From Winogradskyella psychrotolerans RS-3 (GTDB lineage: Bacteria; Bacteroidota; Bacteroidia; Flavobacteriales; Flavobacteriaceae), in NCBI RefSeq assembly GCF_000427335.1, contig NZ_ATMR01000176.1:62001-126000 (forward strand): a stretch of 64,000 bases of DNA, written 5' to 3'. Below are positions 54,433 to 62,555 of the stretch, in pieces. Both the position numbers and the translations under genes were made by a program. Below the pieces are notes generated by a model. That model saw only the letters and a list, made by a program, of their open reading frames with translations. It made no database searches and was not told where the DNA came from. Each line of letters opens with the position of its first letter. Within the stretch, counting starts at the first letter, position 1.

Positions 54433-54472
54433 AAGCTATTTTTTCAAACCCTAAATTAATCTAAGCTTATTA

Positions 54473-55009
54473 TTACATAAGACCCTTATCTTTCAAACGG
54501 TCACGTGCACTTGGTTTTTCTACTTCAGGTTCTGTTTTAATTTCTTTCTTTGCTTCCTCAACCACTTTAGGTTCTCTGGTTCTTAGATCCTCTATAAAAT
54601 CTTTACCTTTTTCAACTACATCATCAAATTTATCTTCTAAAGATTCACTTTGCTCTTCAATAACTTCAGACGATTTAATTACAAAACCAGCAATGTAAGT
54701 TCCTAAAAGCGTTCCAACGGCAAAAGATGCAAATGCAGAAACGCCATTGTAACTACTAAAAACAGCAATCGGTGTTAAAAACTCCACGATTAAAGCGGAT
54801 ACCAGAACCAAACTGACCACAAAAATAATACGTGGTAAAAGCGATTGTTTGTAAACAAATCCTTTTGGATTATCAGGACTCATTTGTAGCTCTTTACTAT
54901 TGACTATTTTATTTAAAAAGCGATATGTAGTATTGCTATTAGATTCTCTCCAATACAGAAAGATTCCGAATAAAATGGCGGCTATAAATATAACGAGTTC
55001 AATTCCCAT
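54473..55009 (-). CDS. Membrane protein with acidic/basic cytoplasmic tail (AAA+ operon)
   Basis: 178 residues with three hydrophobic segments (about 2-19, 59-82, 90-111) and a long charged helical tail (about 113-178) rich in Glu, Lys and Asp (EDKFDDVVEKGKDFIEDLR). Gly-rich helix 3 plus a charged helical tail is a little like YtxH-type proteins, but I do not assign a family. It lies inside the AAA+ operon, with a degenerate heptad array just upstream of its start. Confidence 0.73.
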   Translation of the reverse strand: MGIELVIFIAAILFGIFLYWRESNSNTTYRFLNKIVNSKELQMSPDNPKGFVYKQSLLPRIIFVVSLVLVSALIVEFLTPIAVFSSYNGVSAFASFAVGTLLGTYIAGFVIKSSEVIEEQSESLEDKFDDVVEKGKDFIEDLRTREPKVVEEAKKEIKTEPEVEKPSARDRLKDKGLM

Positions 55010-55018
55010 GGTTGTAAA

Positions 55019-55075
55019 AGTTAGAAGTTGGAAGCAGTTAAGATTGAAGCACGAAGCTTGAAGCTAGAAGTTTGC
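55019..55075 (+). repeat. Degenerate heptad array (AGTTAGA AGTTGGA ... AGCTTGA AGCTAGA)
   Basis: Eight consecutive units, seven of 7 bases and one of 8, most fitting AGYTNGA. It lies between two genes of the AAA+ operon. Confidence 0.75.
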
Positions 55076-55148
55076 TGACAACTTGAATTAATATTTTCTT
55101 TGCGTCTTTGCGAGCAAAAAAATGCTCTACTAAATTAGTCTAAAATTA

Positions 55149-56207
55149 TTAAATATTGTTACGGATTCTTTCAATTACCCAATCCTTAAAAGAATCATCC
55201 CAAGTCAAATAATTTATATAAAACTGCTCTTTGTCATACCAATACAAGAATAATACATCCATTGGAGCAATGTTAATGAGTAACTTATGAATTAAATCGC
55301 GATGCTCAGAAGACAACGATGAATGTGGCTGATGCAAGGCAAAATAAAAGGCCTGATCTACAATATCTTCAATTTTATAGGCATTACTATGTTCTAACTT
55401 TTCAAGATATATTTCGACACTCATTACTTGCTTTCTGGCATTGATGTCTATTTTGTTTAAATAACTTTTAAATAATACATTGTCATTTAAAATATCCTTA
55501 ATAGGATGTTCAGTCTCTTTTAAAAACTGAGCTAATTCAAACTTCTTAACGCGATCGTAATTTGGTGTTTTTACTAACGTCTCCAAATCACATTCAATTA
55601 TTAAATGATCCTTTAGCTTATCTACTAATTCTGGTTGATCAATATGATAAATCAGCACATCGTGAATGGTATCTTTTATCGCTTCCTTATAATGTTCTTT
55701 ACTTTCAAAAATGACTATCGGTTTTATAAAATCACGAAGTAAATACACTCCGTCAAAAGCCCTTGTGTAAAACGAATCTGTTCTAAATTGTAAGGGATGT
55801 AAGCTTAAGTCTCTATCTCTTAAATCGCCAAATATCTTTGCAGAATCTAGTAATTGTTGATGAATGCCTTCATCTATAAAGTTATTACCATTTTTAAATT
55901 TATCAACGAGATGTAACTGATCTTTTTGAACCTGTTCTAAGTTATCTATAAGCTTGAATGTGATATTGATTTTATCATACTTCAACACATCTAAAGGCTC
56001 ATAAAACACATCGATATTCTGATCAAAATTTATACAAATAGCAGAATCTCTAGTAATATCATTAATTTTTTGACCATGCGTTCTAAAAACATGTTGCATC
56101 ATTTCCTTATCAAAAGAATGAAACGGTAGATACACAGGTTTCCCTTTTTGCAATGGTGAAATTATAATCCCATGTGGATTTGCATCACCATGATTAAGGT
56201 AATGCAT
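55149..56207 (-). CDS. Unrecognised protein of the AAA+ operon, main part (frameshifted)
   Basis: 352 residues, soluble, mixed helical with many charged residues and no motif I know. The natural N-terminus is most likely the 60 or so residues encoded upstream in another frame (56162-56383): adding one A to a run of five at the junction (complement of 56209-56213) fuses them into a 411-residue protein reading DIAEERKN then MHYLNHGD. The junction falls early in the protein, so without repair most of it could be made only by reinitiation at this ATG. Within the operon it lies between NudK and the small membrane protein. Confidence 0.75.
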   Translation of the reverse strand: MHYLNHGDANPHGIIISPLQKGKPVYLPFHSFDKEMMQHVFRTHGQKINDITRDSAICINFDQNIDVFYEPLDVLKYDKINITFKLIDNLEQVQKDQLHLVDKFKNGNNFIDEGIHQQLLDSAKIFGDLRDRDLSLHPLQFRTDSFYTRAFDGVYLLRDFIKPIVIFESKEHYKEAIKDTIHDVLIYHIDQPELVDKLKDHLIIECDLETLVKTPNYDRVKKFELAQFLKETEHPIKDILNDNVLFKSYLNKIDINARKQVMSVEIYLEKLEHSNAYKIEDIVDQAFYFALHQPHSSLSSEHRDLIHKLLINIAPMDVLFLYWYDKEQFYINYLTWDDSFKDWVIERIRNNI

Positions 56208-56383
56208 GTTTTTCTTTCTTCAGCAATATCAGGACTCCAACCCATGCCATCAATAAAAAATGAGGTCAACTTCGTTTCTGAAAACCCCAAAGTTTTCAAG
56301 CACTTGTTGTAACGCTCAACTAGTTTTCCGCTTATGGGAATAAGTTCGCTTCTGTATAGGTTAGCTTGTTTTAGTTTATTCAT
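56162..56383 (-). CDS. Unrecognised protein of the AAA+ operon, N-terminal part (frameshifted)
   Basis: 73 residues. The first about 58 (LYRSELIPISGKLVERYNKCL, FIDGMGWSPDIAEE) look like a normal protein start; the last 15 (TCITLIMVMQIHMGL) are read in the wrong frame over the beginning of the 352-residue part. I read it as the start of the same gene, broken by one missing base. It starts 148 bases after nudK; that gap holds a degraded piece of a dispersed repeat (56395-56412, tctttcggcttcgctcaa). Confidence 0.65.
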   Translation of the reverse strand: MNKLKQANLYRSELIPISGKLVERYNKCLKTLGFSETKLTSFFIDGMGWSPDIAEERKTCITLIMVMQIHMGL

Positions 56384-56531
56384 CTTGTTGCTGTCTTTCG
56401 GCTTCGCTCAAGATAAACTTCAGCGGTAATCTCATTAATTATAATTAAATCTCTCAAAAAATCATTAATAGGTTTTAAAACTATTTCCCACTAAACACCA
56501 TTGGTTTTATTTGACCTTCTTTTTTGTCTCA

Positions 56532-57131
56532 TTAGATTCCTTTGTACTCAGGAATTAGAATTTTATTAATCTGAGCATATTGCAATAACATAATCGTTTT
56601 TGCATCTATAATCTCTTCTTTTTTAATCATTTCTAAAGCTTCTGAAAACGGAATTTCAAGAATTTCAATGTCTTCATCTTCACTTTCTAATCCGCCACCT
56701 TTACTAACTTTCATGCCCTCATCATATTCTGCAACAAATAAGAACATCTTTTCCGTTAAAGCGCCTGGTGATGTATATGCTGTTAAAACTAGCTTTGCAT
56801 CACTTATTCTATAACCAACCTCTTCTTCTGTTTCTCTAATTATAGTTTCTAAAGGCTTATCATTATTATCTATAGCTCCTGCACAGGCTTCAATTGACAT
56901 ACCCTCACTACTATTATTCTCATAAGCTGGCATACGGAATTGTTTAGTAAGAATAACCGTTTGTTTTTCTACATTGTATAGTAATATTGCAGCACCATTT
57001 CCACGATTATAACATTCGCGTGATAAACGTTTCCATTCCCCATTTTTAAATTGATAATCGTAATCGATTCTATCTAATCTTGCCCATTCTTTTGAAAGGG
57101 TTGTTTTAGTTATGTTCTTTAGGTTATTCAT
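56532..57131 (-). CDS. nudK: NUDIX hydrolase NudK (GDP-mannose pyrophosphatase)
   Basis: Splits GDP-mannose to GMP and mannose-1-phosphate. 199 residues, close to the E. coli NudK length of 191. The Nudix box shows as GAIDNNDKPLETIIRETEEE (about 91-110) with REtEEEvGY carrying the metal-binding glutamates. Other NudK-specific segments are FRMPAYENN, the TSPGALTE loop (about 124-131) and the acidic SEDEDIEILEIPFSEALEMI near the end. It sits within the AAA+ operon; the link may be incidental or point to nucleotide-sugar metabolism of the envelope. Confidence 0.92.
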   Translation of the reverse strand: MNNLKNITKTTLSKEWARLDRIDYDYQFKNGEWKRLSRECYNRGNGAAILLYNVEKQTVILTKQFRMPAYENNSSEGMSIEACAGAIDNNDKPLETIIRETEEEVGYRISDAKLVLTAYTSPGALTEKMFLFVAEYDEGMKVSKGGGLESEDEDIEILEIPFSEALEMIKKEEIIDAKTIMLLQYAQINKILIPEYKGI

Positions 57132-57171
57132 AAGATTTATCGTCGCTCGTTATTCACTGTGTCGGAATGAC

Positions 57172-57199
57172 ATAGACTTCACACTTTTTACTTTACACT
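57172..57199 (-). repeat. Heptad array AGTNNNN x4
   Basis: On the minus strand: AGTGTAA, AGTAAAA, AGTGTGA, AGTCTAT in exact 7-base steps. It lies between the AAA+ gene and nudK, next to a fragment of the GTCATTCC repeat. Confidence 0.65.
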
Positions 57200-57206
57200 T
57201 TTAAAT

Positions 57207-59162
57207 TTAATTCCCAAACTGCGCTCTAGCTTCACTATCTATATTCATCTGATTCACTCTCGCATCCACTTTTCGTTTAAAGTCTGTATCTGCTATGGTT
57301 GCTACATTATCTAAATAGCGAATCACTTCTTGTCGTCTTATATCTGAAAAGTTTAAACCTTTCATATTCGATTTCATTAATTCTTGAAGCATTTTGAACT
57401 TCGTTTCATAATCCTTTTTAAAATACGTTTCAGGATTCTCAAACCAATCTTGTTCTAAATCGAAATCCGTAAGACGTAATGAAATTGCAGATTGAATATT
57501 TCTAACATCTCTTGAAGAGAAAAACGGAAATATCTTCTGAATCTCTTTATACAAAGCCGCATAAAACATATGGTCATTGTTTTTGTGAAGCTTTTCTACT
57601 TTATTAAACGTATCGTGAACACGTTCTTCTGAAGGGTGATCGACCGCATTCAAAATTTCGCCCATACTGTTTGCTAAACCCTGATCTGATAAGTATTTAT
57701 AAACTTCAGGATCTTTCATATTTACAAAATCTGGCATAGTATCTCTTAACTTCTTCCACCAGATGTAATCTTGATCCACAAAATCGTGCTCTGAGCGTGC
57801 TCCATCAATTTTAAATCGACCTTGTACACGAGAAATCACCGCTTTATCTAGCATTTCTGGTAGGTTGGTAAATAAACCAATTGAACTGTTTCCATAATTC
57901 ACAGCATAAGCACCTTCTGTATATCTTAAAAATACACCAATCACTTCTTTTACACCTGCTGAAACTCCTTGAGCGGTTCGTTCTTGCAAATTATTTTCGG
58001 CATCATCAATTGGTGCGAAAATTAATTTGGTAGGATCTTGCAGAGGCTTCATCCACTCTACCATTTTTTCGGCAGAACCACCTTGAAATGTAGATATCAG
58101 CGTATCTGGCATTGGATGAAATAAAAATGGAATATCTAAATTATCAGAATGTTCTTTTAATCGGGTGGCGATGGCAGCAATTAACATACTTTTTCCTGTT
58201 CCCGGAATTCCATAACCCATAAAAACAGGCATAAATCCACCTAATTCTTGAAATGGATTTTTCTTTGCTTCAATATCATAACTTAACAAACGTTCAGTTA
58301 ATCGACGACCAAAATGTTTAGCATCTTTGTTACCTACTATTTGTTCGAACTGTATTTTATTGAATTCAATACTCTTTGCTGTCCCTTGAAAAACATTTTC
58401 CCAACCGGAAACTGCAAAGTCTGAGTTTTCAAGTTTATACGTTCGGTCCGAAACGGTTTCCGTATATTCTAAACTGCTTTTACGTAGTTGAATTTCTGCA
58501 ATTAAAGCTTCAAAATAAACCACTGTAAAATCTATAACATCTTTATCTGACTTTATAATTTCAGGATGACCTAAATACTTGTCGTAATAAAACAACTGAC
58601 ACGAAATTCCTTTTAGAGGAGTCAATAAAGACACTTCCGGAATACCTGCAAACTTCTGCTTCATCACCGATAAATCATCTGAAGCATGCGGTTTTAAATC
58701 ATGTAAAATCTTATAAGCCGTGGCGAACAACATAAATGCCGTTGATGTATGCATTTTGCTTTCGTACTCTCGCCTTCCTGAACTATCTAATGCTGATTTA
58801 TTCTCACTTAAACTCGATAAACCCGAAGCATCATAATACGAATCTTTAATCCATATGCCCAAAGTCAATCCTTCTTGTACAGCATACAACGTTTGATTTA
58901 AGAAAATAGGAAGTGCAACCGATTCTGGTAACAAACGCTTTTTTAAAGCCAAAATGGTTTTTGAAACTGAAGTGACATTGACGTTGCTTCCGTTATTGGC
59001 TCTAGACAAATACAATAAAATAGATTCGTCTTTAGCGTCGTTATCTTTGTTTTTAGCGCGTTGACCTTGTTCCCATTGAATAGATTTTAAGTATGATGTT
59101 GCTTCATCGCGAAGCATATCTAATTCATTTTGTTTTATAGGGAAAGTTGAGTTGTGTTCCAT
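57207..59162 (-). CDS. AAA+ ATPase with a long unique N-terminal domain
   Basis: 651 residues, cytoplasmic. The first about 300 residues are mostly helical and unrecognised. The AAA+ module shows Walker A GYGIPGTGKS (316-325), a Walker B with the unusual form IFAPIDDAEN (381-390, Asp-Asp-Ala-Glu), sensor 1 FTNLPE with Asn433, and an arginine-finger candidate ISRVQGRF (443-450). A helical lid and C-terminal region follow. Adapters or substrates are probably the products of the same operon: a coiled-coil protein, two unknown soluble proteins and two membrane proteins. It is not MoxR (no VWA partner) nor FtsH (no protease). The pathway is unknown. Confidence 0.85.
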   Translation of the reverse strand: MEHNSTFPIKQNELDMLRDEATSYLKSIQWEQGQRAKNKDNDAKDESILLYLSRANNGSNVNVTSVSKTILALKKRLLPESVALPIFLNQTLYAVQEGLTLGIWIKDSYYDASGLSSLSENKSALDSSGRREYESKMHTSTAFMLFATAYKILHDLKPHASDDLSVMKQKFAGIPEVSLLTPLKGISCQLFYYDKYLGHPEIIKSDKDVIDFTVVYFEALIAEIQLRKSSLEYTETVSDRTYKLENSDFAVSGWENVFQGTAKSIEFNKIQFEQIVGNKDAKHFGRRLTERLLSYDIEAKKNPFQELGGFMPVFMGYGIPGTGKSMLIAAIATRLKEHSDNLDIPFLFHPMPDTLISTFQGGSAEKMVEWMKPLQDPTKLIFAPIDDAENNLQERTAQGVSAGVKEVIGVFLRYTEGAYAVNYGNSSIGLFTNLPEMLDKAVISRVQGRFKIDGARSEHDFVDQDYIWWKKLRDTMPDFVNMKDPEVYKYLSDQGLANSMGEILNAVDHPSEERVHDTFNKVEKLHKNNDHMFYAALYKEIQKIFPFFSSRDVRNIQSAISLRLTDFDLEQDWFENPETYFKKDYETKFKMLQELMKSNMKGLNFSDIRRQEVIRYLDNVATIADTDFKRKVDARVNQMNIDSEARAQFGN

Positions 59163-59175
59163 TGATTGAGTTATA

Positions 59176-59199
59176 AGTGAAAAGTGAAAAGTGAAAAGT
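59176..59199 (+). repeat. Heptad array (AGTGAAA)3
   Basis: Three perfect copies of AGTGAAA plus AGT, 14 bases upstream of the AAA+ start codon. Confidence 0.85.
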
Positions 59200-59242
59200 T
59201 TTCTTACTCGAATCTTCGAGCTTCAGACTCCAAACTTTCATC

Positions 59243-60289
59243 TTATTTATCGATTTTTAATTCCGAAATTTGAACTGGCGACATTGCCAACTTATTCATA
59301 ATCTCAGGTGTTTTATTATATAGCATTTGTATGATTCTGTGCGGTGCAAAGACATAACGCTGTCTATACATAGCGTCCCAACGTTGATAGGTTTGTTTAC
59401 TAAAAAAGCCACCTTCTTTAAATTCGCTAGCCGATTTTAATTCATCTATTTTAAATGAAATCGCATACGATTCTAATGGAATCTCCTTATTTGCTATACT
59501 TTGTAAAATGGCATGTGTCACTTTATTTTCGTCTTTAGCAAATATGTTATGAATTGGCCCTAAGTCTACACGTTTTATGAGCTTTGGAAATACTTTTGGC
59601 AGACGTTTATCAATACCATACGCCATCGTATCTAAAGACATTTCACGGTCTGCAATAGATTTTAAGGCACTATAAATTTCATTGCGCTCCTTTAGAGGAT
59701 CTTTACCGTCGTAATCAAAATACATGTAGCAAATAAATGGTCTGTTGTGAGACACATCATAAAAACTCCAACTCACCAAATGTTCTGCAACAGAACCTTC
59801 TGGTGCTGCTATAATTTTACCTTGAACAAAACGATTAAAAATATATTCTTTTTTGGCAGACGTATAATACACTATTGAAGCTGCTTGAAAGAGCTTACGC
59901 TTAGCAATAGGTTCTTTCTTTCGCATTAAAGTGTCTAAAAACTCGTCTTTTAAAGTATCTACATCTGTGAGTTTGCCTAAATAATCTTCTCGTAATGCTA
60001 AATCATTAAATAAGTAACGGAATTCTAAATAATTAGGAAAACTAGAGTCCGTTAAATCGACCTTCATGTTTTCTTCATCGTCATACATGTATTTTACACG
60101 CATGGCTTCAATAGAATACAATAATAAATCGCTGTATTGCTTAAAAAGAAGCACTTCTTGTTGGTTCAGAATTTGTTTTTGTTGAACAGCAACAATGAGT
60201 TCTTTCAGCGAGAAATCTATCATTTTGTGATAGAATACATATTGCTCTTTGGAATCTAGTATTGCTGAATCTAGTGGTGTTACAATCAT
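59243..60289 (-). CDS. Unrecognised soluble protein of the AAA+ operon
   Basis: 348 residues, no signal peptide or membrane segment. Largely helical in the first 150 residues, then a mixed domain (about 160-340) with FICYMYFDYDGKDPLKERNE and a basic, aromatic stretch QTYQRWDAMYRQRYVFAPHR near the end. No motif or family is recognised. It is the second gene of the operon, between the coiled-coil protein and the AAA+ ATPase, so a role as partner of the ATPase is plausible but unproven. Confidence 0.75.
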   Translation of the reverse strand: MIVTPLDSAILDSKEQYVFYHKMIDFSLKELIVAVQQKQILNQQEVLLFKQYSDLLLYSIEAMRVKYMYDDEENMKVDLTDSSFPNYLEFRYLFNDLALREDYLGKLTDVDTLKDEFLDTLMRKKEPIAKRKLFQAASIVYYTSAKKEYIFNRFVQGKIIAAPEGSVAEHLVSWSFYDVSHNRPFICYMYFDYDGKDPLKERNEIYSALKSIADREMSLDTMAYGIDKRLPKVFPKLIKRVDLGPIHNIFAKDENKVTHAILQSIANKEIPLESYAISFKIDELKSASEFKEGGFFSKQTYQRWDAMYRQRYVFAPHRIIQMLYNKTPEIMNKLAMSPVQISELKIDK

Positions 60290-60292
60290 TTT

Positions 60293-60420
60293 AGTAGGCA
60301 GTTGGCAGTATTCAGTGTCCCAAGAATACCTGAAAAATATTATTTAAAAAAGATATTGAATATATAGTTTTAGCCACAGTATTCAGTCTCGATTTGACTG
60401 CCAACTGAATACTGATAACT
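60293..60420. repeat. Heptad units AGTNNNC in both orientations
   Basis: Plus strand: AGTAGGC, AGTTGGC, AGTATTC, AGTGTCC (60293-60320) and AGTATTC, AGTCTCG (60378-60391). Minus strand: AGTTATC, AGTATTC, AGTTGGC (60400-60420). The opposed groups can pair into a hairpin. They fill most of the 143-base gap between two operon genes. Confidence 0.65.
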
Positions 60421-60432
60421 AACAACTATTTA

Positions 60433-61782
60433 TTATCCTAACAAATCATCATCTCCAGCTTCTGGCTTTGGTTCACCTGCTGGCTCTCCTCCTCCATCAC
60501 CTCCTGAAGGCGCGTTTGCATCTGCGGCATAGTAATCTTCGAAAATCTCTTTCATATCAATTCCATAACGCTCAGCAAAATTCTTTTGAATAGACTTATC
60601 TTTTTCACGAATTTCTTGTAGAGCTTCAGCATAACTACCATAAACACCCTGCATCACTTTTTCGTGTACTGGAATATTATCCATCATTTCTTGACGCGCT
60701 TTAGCACTTGCTGTGTGCATCGCTGCTAAAGTGACTCCTATATGTTCATCCGTTTTAACACCTAAATGTTCTAAGATTGCTGCAAATTCTTGATCTGTAC
60801 GTGCTTTTAAAGCCACTACATAACCATCGTAATACTTTAAACGCTCGTCTGTATCAGACTTTAATTTTGCACGGTGCGTTTGTAAATTACTACGTAAAGA
60901 TGTTAATACTTTAATAGTAAGGTTATGCTTGTGTACGAAACTATCTTTTGAAGCTGCTAATGTTGTATAAGCATTTTTAAGACCTTCTAACTCTTCAACT
61001 TTTTGCTCTAAAGTGGTTACTTTACTTAAAGCATCAGAATAATCTGTTGATTGTTTGTCTGAAACTTCTTCTAAAGCTTGCCGTGCTTGTTTTAATAACG
61101 CATATTCCGTTTCTAGCTTATCTTCTACTTCTTTTTTCTTTTGAAGTGCTTTTGTGTGATTGTTAGAGGCTTCTACGATCGCTGTTTTAAGGCTTTCTTC
61201 AACTTCTTTAATTTCAATTTCTCTGTCTTTTAGACGCTTAATCGCTGCTTGACTCTTAAATGATAATTCATTTAATAAGGTTTGAACATCTGCCGTTTCA
61301 ATACGTTGCTGAAACATTGCTTTTGCTTCATTATCTGCAGCATCACGTGTTTTTTGAGCATTCTTAAGTTCTGCTTCGGCATCATTTATTTTGCTTTTGC
61401 GCCCCCAAAGGTTATTCCACCATGTGTCTGGTTTGTTATTTGCATCCTCAAGTTCAACTTTAGCACGTTCTAAACGTTTGATAGCATCATCAATGATTTT
61501 CTGCTCAGCACCATTTAAGGCCGAAAAACCTTCGAACATAATACCAACTTCATCTTGGTAATCTGTTAAGTCCTTAATGGCATCTAATAACGTAGATCTA
61601 TCTTTTTCTGCCATATCCACAACATTATCTAATGTTGCATTTAATATTTTCTGACGACTTTCTGGGTCATCTTCTTGAGCAAGCTTTGACTTCATTTGGT
61701 CAATGGCTTTTCCCCAATTTACATCGACTTTTTCAGCTTTCTCTTGTGAATTGGTTTCTAATAAATCAAAATCATCAGGCAT
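60433..61782 (-). CDS. Long coiled-coil protein with acidic tail, first gene of the AAA+ operon
   Basis: 449 residues, soluble and almost wholly helical. Residues about 75-290 are rich in heptad-spaced Leu, Ala, Glu and Lys, indicating long coiled coils, with a WWNNLWGRKSK break at about 120-130. A C-terminal helical domain (about 300-415) contains LKARTDQEFAAILEHLGV. The tail is Gly/Pro-rich and ends in acidic GDDDLLG. The shape is distantly like TelA-type toxic-anion proteins, but I cannot confirm this. It leads the operon and may be a scaffold or substrate adapter for the AAA+ protein. Confidence 0.8.
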   Translation of the reverse strand: MPDDFDLLETNSQEKAEKVDVNWGKAIDQMKSKLAQEDDPESRQKILNATLDNVVDMAEKDRSTLLDAIKDLTDYQDEVGIMFEGFSALNGAEQKIIDDAIKRLERAKVELEDANNKPDTWWNNLWGRKSKINDAEAELKNAQKTRDAADNEAKAMFQQRIETADVQTLLNELSFKSQAAIKRLKDREIEIKEVEESLKTAIVEASNNHTKALQKKKEVEDKLETEYALLKQARQALEEVSDKQSTDYSDALSKVTTLEQKVEELEGLKNAYTTLAASKDSFVHKHNLTIKVLTSLRSNLQTHRAKLKSDTDERLKYYDGYVVALKARTDQEFAAILEHLGVKTDEHIGVTLAAMHTASAKARQEMMDNIPVHEKVMQGVYGSYAEALQEIREKDKSIQKNFAERYGIDMKEIFEDYYAADANAPSGGDGGGEPAGEPKPEAGDDDLLG

Positions 61783-62100
61783 ATAGTGTAGTGTTATTAA
61801 AGTTGAACATCATTCTGTTAAGCAATTTCGGTAATTTTTTAAGACTACAAAAACTTTAGTTGCTAAAATATAGGTAGCAGTTTTTTAATATTTGTTACAG
61901 AAAATTGAAATAAAATTGAATTTCTTAATAATTTAATAACATCATATTCACCTTAAAAACACTGTGGTTAAACGGACTTATACAACAGTTAATCGGTGTG
62001 TTTGTGAACTAATAGTTTGTAAATAATTTACTATTAAGTATTTAACATTAACTTTTTTTATATATTAGCACTGTAGAACCCAAATCTAAAACGACTAATA
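61783..62100. other. Divergent intergenic region between the AAA+ operon and a small membrane protein
   Basis: 318 bases of AT-rich DNA that must hold promoters for both directions. A possible pair for the plus strand is TTTG (62016-62019), 19 bases, then TATTTAAC (62039-62046), which departs from TAnnTTTG in the last bases. On the minus strand TATATTTT (complement of 61872-61879) is a weak match. No repeat, terminator or hidden gene was seen. Confidence 0.3.
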
Positions 62101-62325
62101 ATGCATAAGAACCTGCTTTCAAAGGCTTTGATTGTGACGACTACACAGCTTACGATGATCTTAATAGCCGTAGCATCTATTTTTCTCGTTTTTATTTTAA
62201 TAGCCATCATTAAGATGTATAAGTTAAAATCGGAAAACAAAAAATTAATGCAAACCAATGCTTATAAAGATTATGAAGAATCTGGTGAAGATTTACATAG
62301 CGGGCATCTTTATGGTGATAATTAA
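62101..62325 (+). CDS. Small single-pass membrane protein
   Basis: 74 residues. One strong transmembrane helix (about 16-39, ILIAVASIFLVFILIAIIKM) follows a short polar N-terminus; the rest is a charged tail with NKKLMQTNAYKDYEESGED. No family is recognised. It is followed after 13 bases by a second tiny membrane protein and a shared terminator, so the two form a small operon. Confidence 0.68.
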   Translation: MHKNLLSKALIVTTTQLTMILIAVASIFLVFILIAIIKMYKLKSENKKLMQTNAYKDYEESGEDLHSGHLYGDN

Positions 62326-62338
62326 ATAATGAATTATA

Positions 62339-62503
62339 ATGAATTTAATAGCGATTACTCTTATTCTAGATGGCTCTTCTCAACGAATGATAAGTATTTT
62401 GGGAATTGGGTTTGTTACAATGACAATTTTATGGGCTTTACAATATTTAAAATCCAGAAAATTGAAAGAAAAAATAAAACAGTTAGAAAATAAGAAAACA
62501 TAA
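62339..62503 (+). CDS. Tiny membrane protein (54 residues)
   Basis: Encodes MNLIAITLILDGSSQRMISI, then a hydrophobic helix (about 17-37, with LGIGFVTMTILWALQYL) and a basic tail of Lys, Arg and Glu residues (KSRKLKEKIKQLENKK). The design, one helix plus a charged coiled tail, copies that of the 74-residue protein 13 bases upstream, and the stop codon abuts the terminator. These points favour a real gene over a chance frame. An overlapping 53-codon frame starting at 62331 is less protein-like. Confidence 0.55.
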   Translation: MNLIAITLILDGSSQRMISILGIGFVTMTILWALQYLKSRKLKEKIKQLENKKT

Positions 62504-62536
62504 AAAAAAGAGCCAGCAATTTGCTGGCTCTTTTTT
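62503..62536. terminator. Bidirectional intrinsic terminator
   Basis: Stem agagccagc / gctggctct with A and T runs on either side. It serves the small membrane protein pair from the left and ettA from the right. Confidence 0.88.
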
Positions 62537-62555
62537 GTTTCAATAGTCGGTAAAT

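Noticed and set aside
52654-61782. Calling the AAA+ operon an anti-phage or tellurite-resistance system
   Set aside because: No nuclease, cyclase, TIR, TerD or known effector domain is visible, and the likeness of the coiled-coil protein to TelA is too weak. I leave it unnamed.
62058-62258. Minus-strand frame of 66 codons opposite the 74-residue membrane protein
   Set aside because: It lies antisense to a frame with better membrane-protein features and a shared terminator.
62331-62495. 53-codon frame MNYNEFNSDYSYSRW overlapping the tiny membrane protein
   Set aside because: It has no hydrophobic helix or other protein-like pattern; the frame starting at 62339 has a clear helix plus charged tail.
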